A stretch of DNA of 64,000 nucleotides from NCBI GenBank assembly GCA_034336665.1, contig JAPFBE010000076.1:124001-188000 (forward strand). The letters are read 5' to 3'. This DNA is from Luscinia megarhynchos. Taxonomy: Eukaryota; Chordata; Aves; Passeriformes; Turdidae. The position numbers and the translations under genes were made by a program. Numbering within the stretch: position 1 is the first letter of the stretch; the number at the start of each line of letters is the position of its first letter. Positions 23,701 to 35,700 of the stretch are shown piece by piece. The notes under the pieces were generated by a model. It ran no database searches. It was not told where the DNA came from and was given only the letters and a program-made list of their open reading frames with translations.

Positions 23701-26700
23701 CCAAGGTGTGCCCAGGTGTGCCCAGGTGTGCCCAGGTGTGCCCAGGTGCCCCAGGTGCCCCAGCTGTCCCCAGGTGTGCCCAGGTGTGCCCAGGTGTGCC
23801 CAGGTGTATCCAGGTGTATCCCCAGCTGTCCCCAGGTGTATCCCCAGCTGTCCCCAGGTGTGCCCAGGTATCCCCAGGTGTGCCCAGGTGTGCCCAGGTG
23901 TTTCCCCAGAGTGCGCTTAGGTGTATCAGAGTGTCCCCAAGTGTTTCCCCAGGTGTGCCCAGGTGTGCCCAGGTGTCCCCAGGTGTGCCCAGGTGCCCCC
24001 AGGTGTGCCCAGGTGTTTCCCCAGGTGTATCCAGGTGTGCCCAGGTGTGCCCAGGTGTCCCCAGGTGTCCCCAGGTGCCCCAGCTGTCCCCAAAGTGTAT
24101 CCAGGTGTGCCCAGGTGTGCCCCAGGTGTATCCCCAGGTGTGCCCAGGTGTCCCCAGGTGTGCCCAGGTGTGTGCCCAGGTGTGCCCAGGTGTGCCCAGG
24201 TGTGCCCAGGTGTGCCCAAGGTGTGCCCAGCTGTTCCCAGGTGTGCCCAGGTGTCCCCAGGTGTGCCCAGGTGTGCCCCCAGGTGTATCCCCAGGTGCCC
24301 CCAGCTGTCCCCAGCTGTCCCCAGGTGTATCCCCAGGTGTCCCCAGCTGTCCCCAGGTGTCCCCCAGGTGTGCCCAGGTGTGCCCAGGTGTGCCCAGGTG
24401 TATCCCCAGGTGTTCTCTCACCGTCACCGTCACCGTCACCTCCCAGGGGTTTTTCTCCCTCTCGCCGGCGTTCTCGAACTCCAGGCTGACCCCTTACAGC
24501 CCAGCGTCGAGGCTCTCGTCTAAAGGCAGATTCGAGAATTTTGAGAATTTTGGGGGAATTTTAGAATTCGGAAAAATTCGGAGGTTTGGAGGAATTCCGG
24601 GAATTTTAGGGGCTTTTGGGTGGTTGGGGGAATTTTTGGGTGATTTTAAGGGTGATTTAGGGAGGATTTGGAGATTTGGGGGCAATTTGAAATTTTAGGG
24701 TGATTTTAGGTGATTTTTAGGGGATTTTTGGGGAAATTTTGAGAGTTTGGGGTCATTTTGAGTGATTTTCGGGGTGATTTTAGGGGATTTTTGGGGTGGT
24801 TTGGGAGGATTTTAGGGGGATTTTGAGGGGGATTTTAAGGGGATCTCGGAAAAATTTAAGAGTTTGGAGGAATTCCGAGAATTTTAGGGGCATTTTAGGC
24901 GGTTAGGGTCATTTTTGGGTGATTTTGAGGTGATTTAGGAGGATTTAGAGGGAGTTTAGGGAGGCAATTTTAGGGGATTTTTAGGGTGATTTGAGAGTTA
25001 GGGAGGATTTCGAGAGAATTTTAGAGGGGGATTTAGGGGTCATTTTTTGGGTAATTTTTAGGGGTGATTTTAGAGGGATTTTTGGGGAGTGATTTTGGGG
25101 ATTATTTGGGTGTGATTTTTGGGGTAATTTGGGGGGATTTTGGGGGTGATTTTAAGGGGTGATTTAGGAGGATTTTGAGGAGTGATTTGTAGGGGATTTT
25201 TGGGGGATTTTGGGCAATTTTGGGGATTTTTGGGTGATTTTTGAGGGTAATTTAGGGGGATTTTAGGGGTGATTTTTAGGGGGTGATTTGAGGAGGATTT
25301 TGGGATATTTTGGGGGAATTTTGGGGGATTTCCGGGGGATTTAGGGGGATTATTTATGGGTGATTTGGGGTTATTTAGGGAGGATTTTGGGGTGATTTAG
25401 GGGATCTTGGGGTTACTTAGGGGAGGATTTGGGGGGAAATTTTGGGGGACTTTGGGGGATTTTTAGGGCAATTTTAGGGGATTTTTGGGTGATTTTAGGG
25501 GATTATTTGGGTGATTTTGGGGTGATTGGGGGAGGATTTTGGGGATTTTTAGGGAATTTTTGGGGAATAATTGAGGGATTTTTTTTGGGGGGGGATTTTT
25601 TTCCGGGGCATTTTTGGAAGGCGATTTTTGGGGGATTTTTAGGGGGATATTTTTGGGATTTTTTGAGAGGGATTTTTTGGGGAAATTTTTCAGGAATTTT
25701 TTAGGGATTTTTAGGGAGACTTTTGGGGGATATTTTTGGGATTTTAGGGGGATTTTTGGGATTTTTGTGGAGATTTTTAGGGGATATTTTAGGGATATTT
25801 TGGGATTATTTTGGGATTTTTCTAGGGATCTTTTAGGGAATTTTTTCGAGGGATATTTGGGGGATTTTTGGGAATTTTTCAGGGATTTTTAGGGGATTTT
25901 TCAGGGGGATTTTCTTTGGGATTTTTTGAGGGGATTTTTAGGGGATTTTGGGGGATATTTTTGAGGGATTTTTAGGGGGATTTTTTTAGGGGATTTTTTC
26001 AAGAATGTTTTTGGGATATTTTGTGATTTTTTTCGGGGGATTTTTTGGGGGATATTTTGGGATATTTCAGGGGGGATTTTTTTCAGGGATTTTTGGGGAA
26101 TTTTTCTGGGGATTTTTTCTGGAATTTTTTGGGAAGAGATTTTCTCGCGGTTTTTTCAGGATATTTCGGATATTTTTTAGGATATTTTGGTACCCGATCA
26201 TCGCGATTGGAAAACTTCCTGCAGGTCCTGGATTTTCCATATATGAGGAACCCGAGGGATTTCCGAGATTTTGGGGGGATTTTTGGGGGGATTTTTTCAG
26301 GGGATTTTTCAGGGGATTTTTTTCAGGGGATATTTCCGGGGATTTTTTTAGGATGTTTTGGGATATTTTGGGGTTTTTCAGGGATTTTTTGGGGATATTT
26401 TCAGGGATTTTTCCGGGGATTTTTTGGGGGGATTTTTTCGGGGATTTTTTCAGGGGATTTTTTCGGGGGATTTCTTGGGAATTTCATTAGGGATTTTTCG
26501 GATGTTTTGGGATATTTTTGGGGGTTTTTCAGGGATTTTTTCGGGGATATTTTCAGGGGATTTTTCGGGATTTTTGGGGATTTTTTCGGGCATTTTTTGG
26601 GGGATATTTTGCGGGATTTTTTCAGGGATTTTTGGGGGATTTTTTCAGGGATTTTTTCGGGGATTTTTTCAGGATGTTTTGGAATATTTTTGGGATTTTT

Positions 26701-29700
26701 CAGGGGATTTTTTGGGGATATTTTTAGGGATATTTCCGAGGGGATTTTTTCAGGGGGATTTTTCAGGGATTTTTAGGGGGATTTTTTCAGGGGATTTTTG
26801 GGGGAATATTTCAGGGATTTTTTCGGGGATTTTTTCAGGATGTTTTTGGGATATTTTGGGATATTTCCTGGGATTTTTGGGGGGATTTTCTTTGGGATAT
26901 TTCCGGGGATTTTTCCGGGGATTTTTTCAGGGATTTTTGGGGGATTTTTTCGGGGATTTTTGGAGGATTTTTTCGGGCATTTTTTTAGGGTTTCTTTGGG
27001 ATTTTTTGGGATATTTTTTCGGATATTTTTGGTACCGATCATGCGGCGGAAAACCTCCTGCAGATCCTGGATTTGCCACATGAGGAACCCGAGGGATTTT
27101 GGGAATTTTGGGGGGATTTTTCGGGATTTTTTCGGGGATTTTTTCAGGGATTTTTTCGGGGATTTCTTGGGAATTTCATTGGGATTTTTTCGGATGTTTT
27201 TGGGATATTTTGGGGTTTTTTTCAAGGATTTTTTCGGGGATATTTTCGGGGATTTTTCGGGATTTTTTGGGGGGATTTTTTCGGGGATTTTTTGGGGATT
27301 TTTTCAGGGATTTTTTCAGGGATTTTTGGGGGATTTTTTCAGGGGATTTTTTTCGGGATTTTTTGGGGGGATTTTTTCAGGGATTTTTTGGGGGATTTTT
27401 CTGGGGATTTTTTCTGGAATTTTTGGAAGGATTTTTTTGGGGTTTTTTTCAGGATATTTCGGATATTTTTCGGATATTTTTGGTACCGATCATGCGGTGG
27501 AAAACTTCCTGCAGGTCCTGGATTTTCCGCATGAGGAACCCGAAGGATTTTGGGAATTTTGGGGGGATTTTTTTGGATTTTTTCGGGGATTTCTTGGGAA
27601 TTTCATTAGGATTTTTTCGGATGTTTTTGGGATATTTTGGGGTTTTTTTCAGGGATTTTTTCGGGGATATTTTCGGGGATTTTTCGGGATTTTTTGGGGG
27701 GATTTTTTCGGGCATTTTTTGGGGATTTTTTCAGGGATTTTTGGGGGATTTTTTCAGGGATTTTTTCGGGGATTTTTTCAGGATGTTTTTGGGATATTTT
27801 GGGGATTTTTCGGGGGATTTTTTTGGGGATATTTTGGGATATTTCCGGGGAATTTTTTTCGGGGATTTTTTTCAGGGGATTTTTTCAGGGGATTTTTTCG
27901 GGGGATTTTTGGGAGATTTTTTCGGGGATTTTTTCGGGGATTTTTTCAGGATGTTTTTGGGATATTTTGTGATTTTTTCGGGGATTTTTTTGGGGATATT
28001 TTGGGATATTTCCGGGGATTTTTTCAGGGATTTTTGGGGGATATTTTCGGGGATTTTTTCAGGATGTTTTTGGGATATTTTGGGATTTTTTCGGGGATTT
28101 TTTGGGGATATTTTGGGATATTTCCGGGGATTTTTTCGGGGATTTTCTTTGGGATATTTCCGGGGATATTTTCGGGGATTTTTCGGGATTTTTTGGGGGG
28201 ATTTTTTCGGGGATTTTTTCAGGATGTTTTTGGGATATTTTGGGATATTTCCTGAGAGTTTTTGGGGATTTTTCTTTGGGATATTTCCGGGGGATTTTTC
28301 GGGGGATTTTTTCAGGATTTTTTTGGGGGATTTTTTCGATATTTTCGGGGGGATTTTTTCGGGATTTTTTGGGGGGATTTTTTCGGGGATTTTTTCAGGA
28401 TGTTTTTGGGATATTTTGGGATATTTCCTGAGAGTTTTTTGGGGATTTTCTTTGGGATATTTCCGGGGATTTTTCCGGGGATTTTTTCAGAGATTTTTCC
28501 GGGGATTTTTTCGGGGATTTTTGGAGGATTTTTTCGGGCATTTTTTAGGATTTCTTTGGGATTTTTTTCGGATATTTTTTCGGATATTTTTGGTACCGAT
28601 CATGCGGTGGAAAACCTCCTGCAGGTCCCGGATTTTCCGCATGAAGAACACGAGGGATTTTGGGAATTTTTTCGGGGATTTTTTCGGGGATTTTTTCGGG
28701 GATTTTTTCAGGGATTTTTTCGGGGATTTCTTGGGAATTTCATTGGGATTTTTTCGGATGTTTTTGGGATATTTTGGGGTTTTTTTCAAGGATTTTTTCG
28801 GGGATATTTTCGGGGATTTTTCGGGATTTTTTTGGGGATTTTTTCAGGATTTTTTGGGGGATTTTTCGGGGATTTTTTCAGGGATTTTTTGGGGGGTTTT
28901 TTCAGGGATTTTTTCGGGGATTTTTTCAGGATGTTTTTGGGATATTTTGGGATTTTTTTCTGGGATTTTTTGGGGATATTTTGGGATATTTCCGGGGATT
29001 TTTTCGGGGATTTTTTCAGGGATTTTCGGGGGTTTTTTCAGGGATTTTTTGGGGGAATATTTCAGGGATTTTTTCGGGGATTTTTTCAGGATGTTTTTGG
29101 GATATTTTGGGATATTTCCGGGGATTTTTCCGGGGATTTTTTCAGGGATTTTTGGGGGATTTTTTCGGGGATTTTTGGAGGATTTTTTCGGGCATTTTTT
29201 TAGGATTTCTTTGGGATTTTTTGGGATATTTTTCGGATATTTTTGGTACCGATCATGCGGTGGAAAACCTCCTGCAGGTCCCAGATTTGCGGCATGAGGA
29301 ACAATGCTCCTCCCCCGGCTTGTGCGAGCGCAGCGAGTTCAGCATCGTCCGGTCAGCGTCGTCACTCAGCCGAAGACGTAAACGTCTGGGGAGGGGAAAA
29401 AGGGTCAGGGACACCCCAAAAACAGCCCAAAAAATACCAAAAACAACAAAAATACTAAAGAAACTAAAGAAAACCCCAAAAAGCCCTAAAAATAGCCAAA
29501 AATGCCAAAAGAAACCAGCCAAAATACCCCAAGGCTGACTAGAATATGTCTAGGCAACCCAAGGCCAGGCGAGGCACAAAGTGTAAAGATAGCGAACCGA
29601 CTAAAGGCTGGAATGTGCAAAGGCAATGGATTATACAAAGAACCAAGCCAAGAAATGCCCAGGGCCATTAAAGTGCTGGGCGACTGATGCCCCAGAGGCA

Positions 29701-32700
29701 TTTGAGGCACCCAGATGACCTGAAGGCCACGCCCGAGCATGAGGCATTCAAGGGCCACAGAAGGACCTGAAGTGAGCACAGACCGACCAGATGCTTGCAA
29801 GACCAGGCTGAGATGTGTCTGCAGGAGTAGGGCCATTGAGTATGCATCAGAGATATGGGAAGATGGTGAGATATTGAGAGGGCATTATCAAAGATGCTTG
29901 GGCAAGACCGATGAAAAGAGGCCCCCAAAGGCCCTGAGGTGCTTTGAGTGGGAAGTACAGTGCCTGAGCCATTGAAAGTGCCCAGGAATGACCCCAGTGC
30001 CCCAAGGGCATTTCAAGAGATGTGTCTGAATGACTGAGAGCGGTAGGTGCCCCAAGGGCGGTAGGAGTGCCCCAGGGTGGGCTAAGGGAATGTGTCTGAA
30101 TGACTGGCCAGAATGGTGAGGCACTTCCCAAGACGAGCTAAGAAAGGCCACAAAGGAGCCTGAGGTGACTGGGCCAGGTCCAAAAGTGCCCCAAGACCGA
30201 GCAAAGAGATGTCCCCAAAGGAAGGTAACTGAAGACCATTGCAATGCCCCAGGAACCGGCCAGAAGGAATGAGCTGAGGTAATCACAGGCAGGCCCCAGG
30301 AGCCATTCCAAGAGATGCCCCAGGGCATTCAAGGGCCCCAAAAGAGGCCACAAAGAATGATGCCCCCAGGAACCATTTAGGGCCCTTTAGAGACAGGCGG
30401 GAGAATGGTGAGGAAGTGATCACCCAAGATGACCCCCAAGACCAAGAAATATATGTTGCTTGGGAATACGACAGGTGAGGGCAAGGTGAAAGGTAGGGCA
30501 CTTGCTTGCAGGGTGTTTTGAGGTGCCCCTGGGGGCCATTTAGGGCTGCTTGAGAGGCAGGCTGAAGGCTCCCAGAGACCATTTAAGGAATGGCAATCTT
30601 TGATGGCCCACAGAATAGAACTCGGGAATGCCCAGAGATAGGTACCTGAAAGAGGCTAAGGTACTCAAGGGTATTTGAAGTCCTTTTAAAGGGGCCAGGT
30701 AGAAATTACAGAGACCATTCTGAGAAGACCCACAGGAGCCTGAGATGCAAAGGTAACTGGTCCCATTGAGGTGCTTTTGAGACAGGAGGAAGTGTTCAGA
30801 AAGAGACATCTTTGGAGTGACTGAGGGCCAGCATCATGGTGTGCCCAGAATAGAACTCGGGAGTGCTTGAGGCAGTGAGAAATTTAGGAATCTAGCCTAA
30901 AGGGTAATTTGATATCTGAGAAAACATTGAAATGCTTGAGACACGCTAGAGACACAGGGCCCAAAGGAGTATTTAAGTGCTTCGAGGCATTGAGGTGCCT
31001 GGGCCAGGGAGTGTGTCTGAGAGTGGTCAGGTATTTAAAGGAGGCCACAGATGCCCACAGAGACCCGAGTCAAGGGATGTGTGCCGAGATGGCTCGAGAC
31101 GGTGAGAGAGTACTTTTCAGAGCACTGAGCCCAGAAAGGAATACAAGAGCTGAGAATGGTACAGGAGTGCCCCAAAGACCATTGCAAGGAGTACCTGACG
31201 ACAGGGACGACCCCAAGAAACAGCCTCAAAAATCCCCAAAAATTCCCCAAATCCGATCCCCTAAAACCCCCAAAATACTCCCCCAAATCCCTCCAGGACC
31301 CCCACCTGCACCCAGACCCCCCAAATCCCCCCAAATTCCCCAAATCCACCCTAAAAATCCCCCAAAAATCCCCCAAAATCCCCCCCTAAAATCCCCAAAA
31401 ATCCCCCTAAAATCCCCAAAATCCTTAAAAATCCCCCAAAATCCCCCAAATTCCCTCAAAATCCCCCCAAATCCCCCTGAATCCCCCCAAAAACCCCCAA
31501 AATCTCCAAAATCCCCCCAGACCCCCCAAATCCCCCCAAATTCCCCCAAATCCACCCTAAAATCCCCAAAAGATTCCCCTAAAATCACTTAAAAATCCCC
31601 TGAATCCCCTAAAATCCCCCCAAAAATTTTCCCCAAAATCCCCTTAGGACCCCCGGGTCGCCCCCCAGACCCAGGGAAATCCTCGCTGGGGGTCGTGGGG
31701 TCTCTCCCGATGCTCAGCATCTCCCCAGGACCCCCCAAATCCCCCAAAATCCCCCAAAAATCCCCAAAAATCCCCAAAAATCCCCCAAAAATCCCCCCAA
31801 AATCCCCCCTAAAATCCCCCAAATTCCCCCTGAATCCCCCCAAAACCCCCAAAAATCCCCCCAGGACCCCCCAAATCTCCCCCAGATTCGCCCCCAGACC
31901 CCTCAGATCCCCCAAACCCTCCCAAAATGCCCAAAATCCCCCAAAAATCCCCTCAAAAATCCCAAAATCCCCCAAAATTTCCCCAAACCCCCCAGGACCC
32001 CCCAGGTCGCCCCCCCCCCAGACCCAGGAAATCCTCGCGGGGTCGTGGGGTCTCTCCCCGATGCTCAGCATCTCCCTAGGGACCCCCCAAATCCCCTCAA
32101 AAATCCCTCAAAATCCCCAAAAATCCCCCCAAAAATCCCCCAAAACCCCCAAAATCTCCCAAAAATCCCCCAGGACCCCCCAAATCTCCCCAATTCGCGC
32201 CCCAGACCCCCAAATCCCCCCAAATTCCCCAAACCCACCCTAAAATCCCCCAAAATCCCCTAAAAATTCCCCCAAATTCCCCCTAAAATCCCCAAAATTT
32301 TCCCCTCAAACCCCTCAGGACCCCCCCCAAAATTCCCCAGGACCCCCCGGTCGCCCCCAGACCCAGGAAATCCTCGCGGGGGTCGCGGGGGTCTCTCCCG
32401 ATGCTCAGCATCTCCCGGATCTGGTGCATGACGGGAGCGGGGGACCCGCCCATGTTGACCTGGCCTGGGGGAAAAATTTGGGGGGTCGGGGGTCTGGGGA
32501 GTCCCAGGGGGGATTTGGGGGGTCCTGGGGAATTTATGGGGTTTGGGGGTCCCAAGGGGATTTAGGGGGAGAATCTGGGGGGATTTTGAGGGGATTTTGG
32601 GGATTTAAGGGGTTCCACGGGAATTTTTGGGGGGGTCCCAAGTGAGAATTCAGGAGAATTTGGGAAAATTTGGGAGAATTTGGAAAAATTTGGGAAAATT

Positions 32701-35700
32701 TGGGGAAATTTGGGGAAATTTGGGGGTTTTTGGGGTGTCCCGGGAATTTTGGGGATTTTTTAGGGGTGATTTGAGGATATTTTTGGGATATTTTTTTGGG
32801 ATATTTTGGGATATTTTTGGGGGATATTTTGGGATATTTTTTTGGGATATTTTGGGATATTTTTTGGGGATATTTTGGGATATTTTGGGATTTTTTTGAA
32901 ATATTTTTGGGTTATTTTTGGGCTATTTTCGGGGTGATATTTTTGGGATATTTTGGGGTATTTTTGGGATATTTTTGGGGATGTTTTGGGATATTTTTTG
33001 AGCTATTTTCGGGGTGATATTTTTGGGATGTTTTTGGGATATTTTGGGATATTTTTGAGGCTTTTTTGGGATATTTTGGGATATTTTTCGGCTATTTTCA
33101 GGGTGATATTTTTGGGATATTTTGGGATATTTTTTGGGTTATTTTTGGTTTGGTTTTGGGGTATTTTGGGGATATTTCTGGGGTATTTTCAGGTTATTTT
33201 TGGGCTGTTCCTGGGGTGGTTTTGGGGTAATTTTGGGGAATTTTTGGCTGTTCCGGGATATTTTGGGGCTGTTCCTGGGTGGTTTTTGGGGTATTTTTCG
33301 GGTGATTCGGGGGTATTTTTGGGGGTATTTTTGGGCTATTCCTGGGGTGTTTTGGGGGGTATTTTTCGGGGCTGATCCCAGGATATTTTTGGGGCATTTT
33401 TGGGCTGTTCCCCGGGGTATTTTTTGGGCTGTTCCTGGGGTGATTTTGGGCTGTTCCTGGGGTGTTTTTAGGGTATTTTCGGAGTGATTTTTGGGGAGTA
33501 TTTTTGGGGCATTTCGGGCTGTTCCCAGGGTGTTTTTGGGCTGTTCCCTGGGGTGGTTTGGGGGTAATTTTGGGGATGTTTCTGGGGTATTTTCGGGGTG
33601 ATTTGGGGGTATTTTTGGGGTATTTTAAGGGTATTTTTGGGCTGTTCCCGGGATATTTTTGGGCTGTTCCTGGGGTGATTTTGGGGATGTTTCTGGGGTA
33701 TTTTTCGAGGTATTTTTGGGGGTATTTTTGGGGGTATTTTTGGGCTGTTCAGGGATATTTTTGGGCTGTTCCTGGGGGTGGTTTGGGGGTATTTTTGGGG
33801 ATGTTTCTGGGGTATTTTTCGGGGATTTTAGGGTATTTTTGGGGCATTTTGGGGGTATTTTTTGGGCTGTTTTCAGGGTGGTTTTGGGCTGTTCTCGGGT
33901 ATTTTTGGGGATGTTTCTGGGGGTATTTTTCGGGGTGATTTGGGGGTATTTTTTGGCTGTTCTCAGGGGTGGTTTTGGGATATTTTCGGGGTATTTTCAG
34001 GGATGATTTAGGGGTGTTTTTGGGCTGTTCCTGGGGTGGTTTCTGGGGTAATTTTGGGGATGTTCCTGGGGTATTTTCGGGGTATTTTCTGGATGATTTG
34101 GGGGTATTTTTGGGCTGTCCCCAGGGGTGGTTTGGGGTATTTTTGGGGGTGTTTTCGGGTATTTTCGGGCTGCTCCCGGTGAGTTTTTAAGGGGTATTTT
34201 CGGGCTGTTTTCGGGGCTCCCACCGTCGGTCATGAGGGATGATGACGTGCCGCTGCTGTTGGTGACCGGGCGCCGGCCGCAGCCCCCGCTACGTCTCCGC
34301 CTGTTCCTGCTGCACCAGCAGCCCGTAAACAGCGGAGAGCCCCGGCCAGGTTGGTCCCGGGGGCCTGGGCGTGGGCTGCGGGGAAGAAAGGGTTAAAAAA
34401 ATCCTAAAAATCCCAAAAAAACCGAAAAAACCCGAAAAAAACCGAAAAAAGTCCCATAAATCCCATAGAAATCCCATAGAACACACAGAGCCCCGGCCAG
34501 GTTGGTCCCGGGGGGCTGGCAGTGGGCTGCGGGGAGGAAAGGGTTAAAAAAATCCTAAAAATCCCAAAAAACCCGAAAAAAACCCAAAAAATCTCATGGA
34601 AATAAAAAAAATCCCATAGAAATCCCATAGGACACACAGAGCCCCGGCCAGGTTGGTCCCGGGGGGCTGGGAGTGGGCTGCGGGGAGGAAAGGGTTAAAA
34701 AAATCCTAAAAATCACAAAAAACCCGAAAAAAACCCCAAAAAATCCCATGGAAATCCCAAAACACCCAAAAATACCCGAAAATCACCCCAAAAAAATACC
34801 GGAAAATAGCCCGAAAATCAAGCGAAGTACACCCGAAAATTAAGCGGAAAATCACCCAAAAAACACCCAAAAATCACCAAAAAACCACCGAAAATACGCA
34901 AAAAACCCGAAAAAAACCCCAAAATTCTCATAGAAATCTCAAAATACCCAAAAACCACCCAAAAATACCCGAAAATCACCCCAAAAATACCGGAAAATAG
35001 CCCGAAAATCAAGTGAAGTACACCCGAAAATTCAGCGAAAAATCACCCGAAAAACATAAAAAAATCACTAAAAAAATGCAGAAAAAACCCCAAAAAACCC
35101 GAAAAAACGCGAAAAAATCCCATGGAAATCCCAAAAATCCAAAAAAAATTCCAAAATACCCCAGAAAACACCAAAAATACCCGAAAATCACCCAAAAACA
35201 CCGGAAAATAGCCCGAAAATCAAGCGAAGTACACCCGAAAATTAAGGGGAAAATCAAACCAAAAACACCCAAAAAACACTAAAAAAACACCGAAAAAACC
35301 CCAAAAAACCCTAAAAAACCCCAAAATCAAATGGAAATCCCAAAATACCCCAAAAAACATCCAAAAATACCCGAAAATCACCCAAAAATACCGGAAAATA
35401 GCCCGAAAATCAAGCGAAATGCACCCGAAAATTACCGAAAAATCACCCGAAAACCACCCAAAAAACCCCGAAAAAAACCCCAAAAAACCCCCAAAAAACC
35501 CCAAAAAAACCCGAAAATTCCCCACAGAGACCCCGCGGACCGAAATCCCCCAAATCTCCCTCGGGACCCCCCAAAATCCCCCCCGGGGACCCCCAAAATC
35601 CCTCCAGGACGCCCAAAATCCCCCTAAATCACCCCCCAAATTTCCCCCAAATTCCCAAAATCCCCCCAAAATCCCCCCCGAAATTTCCCAAAATCCCCTC

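Noticed and set aside
27099..29297. Phe/Gly-rich plus-strand frame of about 730 codons like an FG nucleoporin
   Set aside because: The FG repeats come from GGGGATTTTTTC units and the frame includes antisense copies of the exon 10 edge.
29502..31592. Possible exons in the less repetitive part of intron 9
   Set aside because: Short open frames on both strands have no splice-site pairing with exon 9 or 10 and no family match. Exons 9 and 10 already join in phase.
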